Shown: piece by piece, positions 18,885-26,954 of the stretch
How the letters are laid out: the number at the start of each line of letters is the position of its first letter
Numbering within the stretch: position 1 is the stretch's first letter
DNA from: Desulfovibrionaceae bacterium
Lineage (GTDB): Bacteria; Desulfobacterota; Desulfovibrionia; Desulfovibrionales; Desulfovibrionaceae
Reading direction: 5' to 3'
NCBI GenBank assembly: GCA_910575755.1
Contig: CAJTFO010000009.1
Coordinates: forward strand, 1 to 60,867
Length of the DNA stretch: 60,867 nt
Notes under the pieces: generated by a model
Told to the model about the DNA's origin: nothing
The model's input: the letters and a program-made list of their open reading frames with translations, nothing else
Database searches by the model: none
Program-made: the position numbers and the translations under genes

Positions 18885-19517
18885 TCAGCCTTCGATTATC
18901 CATCCTACAAAGTCTCCGAAGCGGAAGACTTCCACCGCGTCCTCCCCAAGTTCGCCGGGGTAAAGCGGGCGCTGGATACCCGACAGGGCAAGTTCCTTGC
19001 GGACAATGGCCGCCTCCTCCGCTCCCTGTGCCAGCTTGGATGCCCAGGTCAGCCGGGCAAGCACCGTGGCCGGGTATCCTCCGGGCGGCACCAGCTTGTC
19101 AAAGACGATGATCGCGCCCCCCGGCCTCAACTGCTGGCGCAGGCGCTGGAGCAGCTTACGCCGTGCGGGTACGGCCAGGAACATGAAGGCCAGGAAGGCC
19201 ACGGCCACGTCAAAGGGTTTATAGGCAAAGCGCGTCATATCCGCCACCACGGCCCGGCCCGGCGCGGCGTAGGCTGCTATCATGTCCGGGCATTCGTCCA
19301 GGGCTGTCAGGGTGGCCGCCCGCGCCTCCAGAACCGGCGCGAGAGCGCGCCCCACGTTACCCGTGGACGCGCCCAGGTCATAGACCTTGCCGCCCTTGGG
19401 GATGTACTGCCGGGCGATCAGGCCCATGGCCGCGCTGGCAAGCTCATACCAGGGCAGTTGTTCCCGGACGTGGCTGTCAAAGGCGCTGGCGAAGCCGTGA
19501 AAGGTCCAGTCCTGCAT
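18885..19517 (-). CDS. Phage class I SAM-dependent methyltransferase
   Basis: A 210-residue protein with motif I KVYDLGASTGNVG (about residues 44-56), acidic motif II around TALDECPDM, and FDVAVAFLAFMFL/LRPGGAIIVFD typical of the Rossmann methyltransferase core. Such a core alone does not fix the substrate. It is the last gene of the phage late region and of the com-led unit. Its start ATG overlaps the stop of the ParB-methyltransferase gene, implying translational coupling. Base or protein modification are both possible; position (that of mom in Mu) favours DNA. Confidence 0.65.
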   Translation of the reverse strand: MQDWTFHGFASAFDSHVREQLPWYELASAAMGLIARQYIPKGGKVYDLGASTGNVGRALAPVLEARAATLTALDECPDMIAAYAAPGRAVVADMTRFAYKPFDVAVAFLAFMFLAVPARRKLLQRLRQQLRPGGAIIVFDKLVPPGGYPATVLARLTWASKLAQGAEEAAIVRKELALSGIQRPLYPGELGEDAVEVFRFGDFVGWIIEG

Positions 19518-21037
19518 CAGTCCTGCTCCAGCGGAAAGCCCAGCCGATGGGAAAAGGCGGCCAGGGCATGGGAGGCAAGTTCCATGCGTTTGCCGTCCGG
19601 GTAAGGCAGGTTGAACTCAAAGCGCAGGGATGCGGCCAGTTCACGCGGATGCCATGCCAGCGGCTTGCGGCAGATGGACGTCATCATGCCGTCGGCATGG
19701 CCGCTCTGCACCTGGCCGAAGAAGCGCCCCAGCAAGGCCCGCCACTCCTCCGGTTCATAGAATTTCTGGATTTTCGGCGCGTTTGCGATGTCCCCGATAT
19801 GGACGCCCGGCTCCATAGCCAGCTTGAACTGGCAGGCTCTGGAGGCTCGGTTGCTCATGGCCTCTCCCTTGACGTGCCAGCACCACGCGCTTCCTTTTGT
19901 GGAGCGGGCGGCAAGAAATACTACCGTTTCCGGGCCGCACAGCGCCGCCACAAGGCGCAAGATGTGTTCCCTGTCCTCCGGGAAGGGCACACTGTTCAAC
20001 ACGCTGGAAACGAATATGGCGCTGAATGGCGTACCGGTCCGCACGTCTGCCAGAAAATGAAGGGCGGAAGCGCGGCCCTTCTCCCGGTTCACTACGCCCT
20101 TTTCAGCAGGATACGGCTCAAACTCGGTGACGCGGATACCCTTTGCCCGGAGCATCCGGGCTTCGTCTCCCTGCCCGCTGCCGAAGTCCAGCACACTTTC
20201 CCCGCAGACCTGCCGCCATTTGTGCATGAACCTGTCGTTCAGCGTCACGTCCGCCAGACGTTTGTGACTATAGACGGGAAGCACGAACGCCCGGCCAAGG
20301 TGGGTCCGGCGCAGCCAGTCACGGCGGAAAGAGCCGTAGCGCAAAAAGTCCGCGTTCTCCCCCGTAAAGCGGAAATCCATACTCAAGAGGTTGAGCATGG
20401 CGCGGGCAAAGTCGGCTTTCTCCTCCGCAAGCTCCACCACGGGAATGGTTGCGCGGCCCTTGCGGGCGGCGGCTTCGAGCCTGCCCACGCCGTTGATGAC
20501 CATACCGTCCGGCGTGGTCACGATGGGCAGGCGGATATGCAGCCGGGCCAGCATCCGGCCCACGTTGGCGGCATGGCGGACAAAGCCGCGGACATTCCGG
20601 CGGGCCAGAGGCAGAACCGGGCGCTCGGCGGCGCTCATGCAGGGATGGAAGTCCGGGCTGTCCGGCGCTATGTCCGGCAAGGCCGCCGCCATGTCTTCCA
20701 CGCCCGCCGCTCTGATGGCGGTCCGCAAGTCCTGTTCCGTGGCTTCGATGCTGATGTCATTGGTGGCGCGGTTGAACAGCAGGTTCACGCCGCGCCGGGC
20801 GCTGTCCTTCACGTCCACGCGCATGACGGGGAGGCGCTTTGCCCCCATTGCCACGGCCACGGCATGACGCTGATGGCCGGAAAGGATTTCTCCGTCCGGC
20901 GTGGCCACCAGCGGCAGAAGAAAGCCCAGCTTTTGCAGGGAGAGGCGCACCAGGGCAAGGCGCTCACCATCCGCCTCTCTGGGATTGTACAGGGCCGGGC
21001 GCAGCGCCGAGGCGGGAACAAGCTCAATCGCGTTCAT
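19517..21037 (-). CDS. ParB/Srx-like domain fused to a methyltransferase
   Basis: A 506-residue protein. The N-terminus is ParB-like (NPREADGERLALVRLS, then GEILSGHQRHAVAVAMG, residues 49-65). A second related segment (GMVINGVGRLEAAARKG, 178-194) suggests a duplicated ParB-like domain. A Rossmann methyltransferase follows from about 270, with motif I VLDFGSGQG at 282-290. ParB-like domains with methyltransferases are known in phage DNA-modification loci. No NPPY-type motif is visible, so the modified atom cannot be predicted. It overlaps small genes on both sides and lies downstream of a Com homologue. Confidence 0.65.
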   Translation of the reverse strand: MNAIELVPASALRPALYNPREADGERLALVRLSLQKLGFLLPLVATPDGEILSGHQRHAVAVAMGAKRLPVMRVDVKDSARRGVNLLFNRATNDISIEATEQDLRTAIRAAGVEDMAAALPDIAPDSPDFHPCMSAAERPVLPLARRNVRGFVRHAANVGRMLARLHIRLPIVTTPDGMVINGVGRLEAAARKGRATIPVVELAEEKADFARAMLNLLSMDFRFTGENADFLRYGSFRRDWLRRTHLGRAFVLPVYSHKRLADVTLNDRFMHKWRQVCGESVLDFGSGQGDEARMLRAKGIRVTEFEPYPAEKGVVNREKGRASALHFLADVRTGTPFSAIFVSSVLNSVPFPEDREHILRLVAALCGPETVVFLAARSTKGSAWCWHVKGEAMSNRASRACQFKLAMEPGVHIGDIANAPKIQKFYEPEEWRALLGRFFGQVQSGHADGMMTSICRKPLAWHPRELAASLRFEFNLPYPDGKRMELASHALAAFSHRLGFPLEQD

Positions 21038-21203
21038 AGACCAGCCTCCGCAGGATTTCCGCCCGGATTTCTTTGTCCGTAAAGCCCGCCTCCACCATCA
21101 GGGCCGCTTCCCATGCCTTGAAAGATTCACAGCTTACCGGGATGCGGTAGGGGCCGACAATGATGATGGTTTCAGTATCCTTTGTCTTTTTCTTGGTCAG
21201 CAC
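21024..21203 (-). CDS. Small conserved-looking protein between com and the ParB-methyltransferase
   Basis: A 59-residue protein starting at GTG 21203 inside com and ending inside the next gene's start. It is Lys-rich at the N-terminus (LTKKKTKDTETIIIVGPYRI) and ends EIRAEILRRLVYERD. No domain is recognised. The overlaps at both ends (32 and 14 bases) and clean codon use support translation. Its position between regulator and modification enzyme suggests a small subunit or a coupling leader. Confidence 0.6.
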   Translation of the reverse strand: MLTKKKTKDTETIIIVGPYRIPVSCESFKAWEAALMVEAGFTDKEIRAEILRRLVYERD

Positions 21204-21366
21204 GGTTTGCTCCGTTCTGGCCCTCCGGCGGCTCGGAGCCGGGGCTTTGCGCCCTCACATGGTTGATGGTCTTGCAGCGCGGGCATTTCATTTCAAAATC
21301 CAGCACTTCGCCTTTGCCAAGCAGCCGGTTGCAATGGCCGCAGCGTATTTCCTTTCGCTCCTGCAT
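21172..21366 (-). CDS. com: Com-like zinc-finger translational regulator
   Basis: A 64-residue protein with IRCGHCNRLLGKGE and MKCPRCKTINHVRA, placing Cys at residues 9, 12, 28 and 31. This is the four-cysteine pattern and spacing of Mu Com. In Mu, Com binds the mom mRNA and opens its ribosome-binding site, so the modification enzyme is made late. Here the downstream genes are not mom but a small protein, a ParB-methyltransferase and a methyltransferase. ATG 21366 is chosen over the upstream ATG because the conserved region begins there. Confidence 0.85.
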   Translation of the reverse strand: MQERKEIRCGHCNRLLGKGEVLDFEMKCPRCKTINHVRAQSPGSEPPEGQNGANRADQEKDKGY

Positions 21367-21570
21367 GGTTGCGGTGTCCTGTGGTTGCCCCGCAAGTTCC
21401 GCCGTGCTAGACCTTGCCCTGTCCCTCGTGGACAAAACGCAGACGGGTTACTCTGCGGATGGGTGCTTTCCATCCGTGGGGCCGTGGCGGCTCTGTAAAA
21501 GCCGTCGGTGGGGGCGTACCCCGCCCCCGCCTCTGTCTGCGCCCACAGTACCCTGAACGCCGCCGCGCCG

Positions 21571-21603
21571 CCCGCAAAGGGCGCGAACAGCGCGAAGTTT
21601 TTA
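21571..21603 (-). repeat. 33-bp phage 3'-end repeat, copy A
   Basis: Contains the shared minus-strand core GTTCGCGCCCTTTGCGGG. It overlaps the stop codon of the spike gene (21601-22323) and lies before com. Confidence 0.85.
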
Positions 21604-22323
21604 TATCGGCGCTCCGGCGCGGCTGGCCGCCGTGGACGTGCCGGAGCAGTCTATATTTCCTGAAACGGACAGATTGCCGTTGATGGTGAGGTTGCCGTGC
21701 TGCGTCCGCGTGGCCCTTTCCGTCACGGTGCCGGAAGTGCCATCAGCGCCGCCGGTGGTGACGTTGCCGTTCTGGAAAATCTCCGGGGCTTCGACAGTCA
21801 CCTTTTCCGCGCCGCGCACCAGCACCTCTTTTGCCTCCACAGTCCAGGCTTTGCCCGCCTTTGTCCGCACGTTCTCCGGCGTGAGGGTCACGACCTGCTT
21901 TTCCTTGTCGATTCTGATTTCGCAGCCGCTCTCAAGTTGAATGACAAACTCGTTCAGTTCCGCGAGCGGCGCGTCCTTGCCCATGCCCCAGCGGATATTG
22001 GAGATGTAGGGATAGTTCGGATCGCCGTCATAATAGGCCAGGTCGCAGAGAGTCCCTTCCTGCGGCGGGCAGACCACGCCCCGGTTCGGGCCGCCCCACA
22101 ATACAGGCAGAGCCACACGCGGCACCACAGGCTCATTTTCGTCCGCTGATTCATCATTCCGCAGGGGCTGCACATCGGCAAAGTATTGCCCGTCCGAGGC
22201 ATAGACGCCCACGATTTTGCCCTTCCGCGTCATGCGGTAATAATGGCGCAGATTCGGCATTGCCAGTTCCACAATGCGGCGGATCGTGTCTATAATATCC
22301 CGCTTGGCGGCCTTGTCTTCCAT
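21601..22323 (-). CDS. Phage baseplate assembly protein V (spike)
   Basis: A 240-residue protein with the gpV/Mu gp45-type N-terminal OB-fold (GKIVGVYASDGQYFADVQPL, then VVPRVALPVLWGG) and a repetitive beta-helical C-terminus (VTLTPENVRTKAG, LTINGNLSVSGNI) as in membrane-piercing spikes. It would sit at the tip of the tail tube. It follows the hub gene after one base. Confidence 0.85.
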   Translation of the reverse strand: MEDKAAKRDIIDTIRRIVELAMPNLRHYYRMTRKGKIVGVYASDGQYFADVQPLRNDESADENEPVVPRVALPVLWGGPNRGVVCPPQEGTLCDLAYYDGDPNYPYISNIRWGMGKDAPLAELNEFVIQLESGCEIRIDKEKQVVTLTPENVRTKAGKAWTVEAKEVLVRGAEKVTVEAPEIFQNGNVTTGGADGTSGTVTERATRTQHGNLTINGNLSVSGNIDCSGTSTAASRAGAPI

Positions 22324-22324
22324 A

Positions 22325-23143
22325 TCAGCACCAGCCCTGATCTTTGCCGTAAGTGACCGTCGTTGAGTTGCCGCCGTCCTTGAGGGTATGGATCACAGCC
22401 AGGGCGCGGGCCGTGAAGTCCAGGCCGCGCCGCGTGTCCGTGATATGGACAAGGCGGCTGTGGGTCAGGCCCGGTTGCAGAACAGACACGACCACGCCCA
22501 CGCCGTCCGGCGTCTGCGGCGGCTCGTGAGCGATCAGGGTTTCGCAGGTACTGATGCCGTAGGCCGGGCCGGGTTCGTCCGCCGCGCTCCAGGTAAGGCC
22601 GGACGCCCCCAGCCATACGGCATGGCGGCTCATGTCATGGCCGAAGGAACGCTCCAGCGTGGCGGAAAGCTGCTTCACGGCCCGCGCCACGGACACGCCG
22701 GAAAAGACCTGATGCGGCAGCACATCCCCCGGCACGTCCACGTTGCCCACGGGCAGGCCGGTAGCGGCCAGCAGCCGACGCGCCACGGCGTCCGCCGGCT
22801 CGCGGTAGAACGATTCCTTGACCGTGGTTGTGACCAGGGCCTTTTCCCGGCCCACAGCCTGCACCACAATGGCGTCCGCGTCCTCGGCATCCGCGCCGGG
22901 CTGGCCGATATCCTCAATCGTGCCCTGCCATTCCTGCCAGTAATTCGCCTCGCCGCGATAGCCGAAGCGCAACGCTACCGGCTGCCCTATGGCAAGCCGC
23001 GCCCGCACCTGCCCTTCCGGGTCGGGGATGGCGACTTTGGCCCGGCTCACGACCGCGCTTCGCCGGAACACAAGCTCAATGAGCGGGCTGCGCAGAATCT
23101 GCGCCGGACCCACGTTGCACCGAACATTCAAGCCCTCAATCAA
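22325..23143 (-). CDS. Phage baseplate hub protein (late control D family)
   Basis: About 272 residues. Segments such as VALRFGYRGEANYWQEWQGTI, the central ATGLPVGNVDVP and a late THSRLVHITDTRRG followed by TARALAVI fit gpD/Mu gp44-type hub proteins. The likely start is TTG 23143 with GGAGG five bases upstream, overlapping the preceding stop by eight bases; an ATG at 23194 would add 17 residues inside the upstream gene. Confidence 0.75.
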   Translation of the reverse strand: MIEGLNVRCNVGPAQILRSPLIELVFRRSAVVSRAKVAIPDPEGQVRARLAIGQPVALRFGYRGEANYWQEWQGTIEDIGQPGADAEDADAIVVQAVGREKALVTTTVKESFYREPADAVARRLLAATGLPVGNVDVPGDVLPHQVFSGVSVARAVKQLSATLERSFGHDMSRHAVWLGASGLTWSAADEPGPAYGISTCETLIAHEPPQTPDGVGVVVSVLQPGLTHSRLVHITDTRRGLDFTARALAVIHTLKDGGNSTTVTYGKDQGWC

Positions 23144-23678
23144 GCCTGCCTCCGATAACCGCCTGCGGCCCGGATTCGTCCCTGGCGGGATCATTGCCCT
23201 GGCCGTTGCTCTGGTCTTTCAGTTCGCCGGGCGTGGGCGTTTTGGCCGCAGCCCGCTCAACTTTGAGTATGGGCGGATTGTGTTCCACAAAGGCCAGCGA
23301 CGCCTTGATTTCGTCCGTCTGCATATTTTCCGCGCTGTCCAGTTTGGAGAACACCACGCGGCGCACGCCACGGGCCAGGAGATGCCGGTTGGCGATGGTG
23401 AAAATCTGCGGGTTGGCCTTGCCGTCAGCCTTTTTGAAATAGTCGTTCAGGACGCCCAGCTTGTCATAACAGGTGCCGGTGTCGTCCGTGGTGAGGTACA
23501 GCGACAGGCTGATGTCCGCATCCTCCCAGCCCTGCGGGGTCTTTTTCTTGCCGCTGGCCTTGTCCACCTTCTGTTCGTCAAAGCGCACGGAGCAGCCCAC
23601 GCGCAGACTGTCCAGGATGCCCGGCAGTTCCTCGCCGCCAATGCGCACAATACCATCTTCAAAGGTCAAAAGCTTCAT
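23136..23678 (-). CDS. Putative phage tail/baseplate protein
   Basis: A 180-residue protein. Residues 1-140 are beta-rich (MKLLTFEDGIVRIGGEELPG, RFDEQKVDKASGKKK, DISLSLYLTTDD); the C-terminal 40 residues are disordered (PTPGELKDQSNGQGND). It lies between tape measure and hub, the place of tape-measure-associated proteins such as P2 gpU or Mu gp43. The specific family is not recognised. Confidence 0.55.
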   Translation of the reverse strand: MKLLTFEDGIVRIGGEELPGILDSLRVGCSVRFDEQKVDKASGKKKTPQGWEDADISLSLYLTTDDTGTCYDKLGVLNDYFKKADGKANPQIFTIANRHLLARGVRRVVFSKLDSAENMQTDEIKASLAFVEHNPPILKVERAAAKTPTPGELKDQSNGQGNDPARDESGPQAVIGGRLD

Positions 23679-26194
23679 GCCAGCGCCCCCGTCTTTTCCA
23701 GTATCGCGGCGTCAAGTTCGCTGCAAAAATCCCTGCCGTTCTGGACATTCGGCAAGGTGATATTGGCGATATGCACAGTCCAGGTCTGCCCGGCGGCGTC
23801 CTGCCGTCTGCCCGTCAGTTGCCGTTCCCTGGCTTCGGCCACTTCCTGCGGCATGTCGGGCGCGTCCGGGATGTTCGGAGCCTGCGGCCTGATTTCCGGC
23901 GTCTGCTCATTGCCCCAGAGGCTGCCCCTCCAGTTGCCCAGACCGTCCCGGATGCTCTGGAACTTGCCGCTGATGTTTTGCAGGAGGGAGGGAAAACCGG
24001 CGTTGACGCCCTCGGAAAGCGTGGTCATCAGGCGGGAGCCGGAGAGCGTGAGCGTGGACAGCGGCCCCTCCTTGGCGTCTGAAAAGGGCAACAGGTTACG
24101 CACCTTCTGAAACACGCCTTTGACTGAATCCACAAGGTTGGCCGCCGCCGAAAGGATACCCTCTTTCAGTGTGTCAATGAGCTTTGCGCCCGATTCAAAG
24201 AGGTTGATGCTGGAAAGCCATTCCATTGCCTGCGCCCACGCCTCGCGTATCCAGTCCCCGATGCGGAACAGGTCGGCAAAGGACATGAGGGAATCGCAGA
24301 AATTATCCCATATCCTTTGCCCCATCTCCGCCGCCGTTGACCAGTCCCCGGTCAGGACGGCCGCAAACCAGCGGAACAGGGCAATCAGGGTATCAATACC
24401 GCGCGCCACGTTGGCAATGACCGTGGCCACGCCTTCCAGAACCCAACTCAGGAAGGTTCCCAGAACTTCCCCGAAGCTCCGGGCGTCCGCCGCCGCGCTT
24501 GTGACCTCATTGCCGAAAACCCGACCTATCAGCGCGCCCAGGGAATCAAAAAGATCACGAATCTTGAGAATGGCCGGGGTCAGGGCGGCAACAGCGCCGT
24601 CCAGGTTCAGGCCGTCCCAGATTCCCGCGAAAAATTCCTTGATGCGATAAACAATCCTGGCAATGTTGACGACCAGATTTTCCAGCCCGGCGGCGCGGAT
24701 GTCCTGCGCCAGTTCGCCCCTGATGGTGAACACGCTGCCCTTGAGGCTGTCGAAAATGGCGATGACGCCGCGCACAACCAGCTTGATTTTTCGCCACCAG
24801 CCGGAAAGCAGCGTGGCAATGCCGCCGAAATCCGTCTTCCAGGCCGCATAGAGCAATCCGGCAACAGCGATGAGCGCCCATACGGGCGCGCCCAGGCCAA
24901 GCAGCGCGGTCTTGATGCCCAGAAAAACCTTGCTCACAAAGGGCGCGGCCCTGGTGACGGCCCACATTCCGGCGGCAAAGGCGGTTACGGCAATCACCGC
25001 CGTTGCCAGAGTACCGGCGATCTTGAGGATGGCCGCTCCGACCCTTGTCTGCGCGAACTGGTCAAACAGGCGGAGCAGCCCGGTCAGGGCGTCCGCCACG
25101 GCCCGGACAACGGGCAGAAAGACCTTGCCGATGGTGATTTGCAGGGATTCCCAGGCGGAACCGAGGCTGCGCATGGAACCGGCCAAGGTGTTATTCATCT
25201 GCGCGGCCATTTTGTCGCAGGCCCCGCCGGATTCCCTGATTTTCTGAATATAGTCAACCAGAGCGCCGGTGCCGCCCTTTTTGATCAACTCCGCAAAGCC
25301 CGCAATGGCTTCCTCGCCCACGACGGTTTTCATGGCCGCTATCTGCTGGGCGCTGCCCATGCCACGGAGCTTTTCCGCAAGTTCGCCCAGGATGCCCACC
25401 GGGCTTTTGAGGTTGCCCGCCTGATCCTGGAGCGTCACGCCCAGCTTTTGCAGCAGCGCCGTGGCTTCCTTGCTGGGCGCGGCCATTTTGTTGAGCATGG
25501 CCTTGAGCGTCGTACCGGCCTGGCTGCCCTTGATGCCCACATTGCCGAGCAGGCCCGCCATTGCGGCGGTTTCCTCAATGGACAGACCGGCGGTTCGGGC
25601 CACGGGGGCGACATATTTCATGGTGTCGCCGAGCAGCTCCATATTCGTGTTGGCCGTGGCGCAGGTCATGGCAAGCACGTCCGCCGCACGGCCCATTTCG
25701 GCGGCTTTCATGCCGAAAGCGCCCAGAATGTCGGAAGAGATGTCCGCCGCCCGGCCAAGGTCGGTAGCCGTGGCGGCGGCCAGGTTGAGGACGCCGGGGA
25801 GCGCGTCTATATTCTCTTTGGCCGTAAAACCGGCCATAGCCAGATATTGTTCCGCCTGGCCGACCTGGACGGCGGTAAATTGCGTTGTCGCGCCCAATTC
25901 ACGCGCTTTCGTCTCCAGCGCCTTGAGTTCCGGCCCCGTGGCGCGGGAGACAGCGCCGACCTTGGCAATCTGATCCTCAAAGCCTGCGGCGGTGGAGACG
26001 CACGAGCCGAAGGCCCCAAGCATGACGCCGGAGGCAAGGGCAACCGGCCCCATTGCCAGGGCCAGTTTGCCCATGCGCTGCCCAAGGCCAAGGCTTGCGC
26101 CGTCCACCGCCTTCATGGCGGCCCGGATTTTCCCCAGCGGCCCGGAAATGAGGTCCACCAGGGAAAGGGTGGCGAATACGGAAAAGACCTCCAT
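23675..26194 (-). CDS. Phage tail tape measure protein
   Basis: An 839-residue protein with the TP901-type tape measure core (about residues 70-340: GFEDQIAKVGAVSRATG, TQFTAVQVGQAEQYLAMAGF, GIKGSQAGTTLKAMLNKMA) and several hydrophobic helices in the middle (about 380-500). It sets tail length and is ejected during infection. Its start overlaps the chaperone frameshift region closely, and its stop overlaps the next gene. Confidence 0.93.
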   Translation of the reverse strand: MEVFSVFATLSLVDLISGPLGKIRAAMKAVDGASLGLGQRMGKLALAMGPVALASGVMLGAFGSCVSTAAGFEDQIAKVGAVSRATGPELKALETKARELGATTQFTAVQVGQAEQYLAMAGFTAKENIDALPGVLNLAAATATDLGRAADISSDILGAFGMKAAEMGRAADVLAMTCATANTNMELLGDTMKYVAPVARTAGLSIEETAAMAGLLGNVGIKGSQAGTTLKAMLNKMAAPSKEATALLQKLGVTLQDQAGNLKSPVGILGELAEKLRGMGSAQQIAAMKTVVGEEAIAGFAELIKKGGTGALVDYIQKIRESGGACDKMAAQMNNTLAGSMRSLGSAWESLQITIGKVFLPVVRAVADALTGLLRLFDQFAQTRVGAAILKIAGTLATAVIAVTAFAAGMWAVTRAAPFVSKVFLGIKTALLGLGAPVWALIAVAGLLYAAWKTDFGGIATLLSGWWRKIKLVVRGVIAIFDSLKGSVFTIRGELAQDIRAAGLENLVVNIARIVYRIKEFFAGIWDGLNLDGAVAALTPAILKIRDLFDSLGALIGRVFGNEVTSAAADARSFGEVLGTFLSWVLEGVATVIANVARGIDTLIALFRWFAAVLTGDWSTAAEMGQRIWDNFCDSLMSFADLFRIGDWIREAWAQAMEWLSSINLFESGAKLIDTLKEGILSAAANLVDSVKGVFQKVRNLLPFSDAKEGPLSTLTLSGSRLMTTLSEGVNAGFPSLLQNISGKFQSIRDGLGNWRGSLWGNEQTPEIRPQAPNIPDAPDMPQEVAEARERQLTGRRQDAAGQTWTVHIANITLPNVQNGRDFCSELDAAILEKTGALA

Positions 26195-26197
26195 AGC

Positions 26198-26371
26198 TTA
26201 GTCCTTGCGCTTGCCCCAGAAGCTGTTTGCCATACTTGTGAAGTAGCGGCGTTCCATCCAGACGGCCCGGCTCACCTGTTCCAGCCAGTCCTCCAGGTCA
26301 TCAGCCGGAGCGCAATGCAGCCAGAACAGGATCAGGGCGTCGCCCTGGCCGTAGCCGTCCGGTTCCGTCAG
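26198..26371 (-). CDS. Frameshift extension of the tail assembly chaperone (G-T type)
   Basis: A heptamer GGGAAAC at 26377-26371 (minus strand) precedes the chaperone stop. A -1 slip reads CTG ACG GAA and adds 57 residues ending FWGKRKD, giving a 164-residue fusion. The extension is Trp-rich and basic at its end, like known T-domain extensions. The stop falls just before the tape measure ATG, the classic arrangement. There is no independent start for this frame. Confidence 0.75.
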   Translation of the reverse strand: MTEPDGYGQGDALILFWLHCAPADDLEDWLEQVSRAVWMERRYFTSMANSFWGKRKD

Positions 26372-26691
26372 TTTCCCAGTTCGGCGCTGATGCCCACGCC
26401 CTTGATGATGGCCGAGGCAAAGGATGTGGCGATGCCGGGATATTCTTCGAGCCTGGCGCTGAAGGCTTCGCGGTCATCGGGATGGATTACGTCCAGAAGC
26501 AGATTCCTGGCCGCCTGGCCGGGGTTTTTGGCCGCCTTGTCCTGCAATCTCTGGATTTGCGTCTTGCCCGGCTTGGCAAAGCGGAACGTCAGGGACACGC
26601 TCTGCGCCTCGTCCGCGGATTCCCCGGCCCAGGGGTCCTCAAAGGTGTGGGTGAAGGCCACGAATTTGCGGTTGTCCTGTTTGTTTTCCAT
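26368..26691 (-). CDS. Tail assembly chaperone
   Basis: A 107-residue acidic/helical protein (MENKQDNRKFVAF, LTFRFAKPGKTQIQRL, ISAELGN). Its position immediately before the tape measure gene, together with the slippery GGGAAAC heptamer in its last codons, identifies it as the gpG/gpE-type chaperone that coats the tape measure during tail assembly. Confidence 0.75.
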   Translation of the reverse strand: MENKQDNRKFVAFTHTFEDPWAGESADEAQSVSLTFRFAKPGKTQIQRLQDKAAKNPGQAARNLLLDVIHPDDREAFSARLEEYPGIATSFASAIIKGVGISAELGN

Positions 26692-26730
26692 GATTCCTCC
26701 CTGTTTTTTGAGGTAATGCCCACAGGATGT

Positions 26731-26817
26731 GGGCAGGCCGCGCAGCGGAGCGAAGCAAGCGCCGCGCCGCTTGCGAGCGACCTTGCGTGTCGCGCATGGA
26801 CGCGCGACCGCAAGGTA
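26731..26817 (-). repeat. Palindromic element family 2, copy 1
   Basis: Inverted relative to the copies at 40369 and 51519. It carries the shared words GCTCCGCTGCGCGGC and AGGTCGCT (minus strand) between hairpins. It lies between the radical SAM unit and the tail chaperone gene. Confidence 0.6.
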
Positions 26818-26849
26818 TGGTTATCAGTAGCCGGAAAAACAGAAACGCG

Positions 26850-26882
26850 CCCGCAAAGGGCGCGAACTGTGCAAAGTATTTT
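26850..26882 (-). repeat. 33-bp phage 3'-end repeat, copy B
   Basis: It has the shared core and lies 73 bases after the radical SAM gene stop. The stem is extended to seven pairs (CGCGCCC/GGGCGCG). Confidence 0.85.
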
Positions 26883-26954
26883 CAGGAATATTTTGTTCGC
26901 AGGGCAATGGTGGGGTCAGCGTGGCCCATGCCTGGGAGCAGGAGCGGCCGCCCA

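Noticed and set aside
26710..26740. GCCCACA/TGTGGGC hairpin upstream of the tail chaperone gene as a terminator
   Set aside because: No T-tract follows on either strand.
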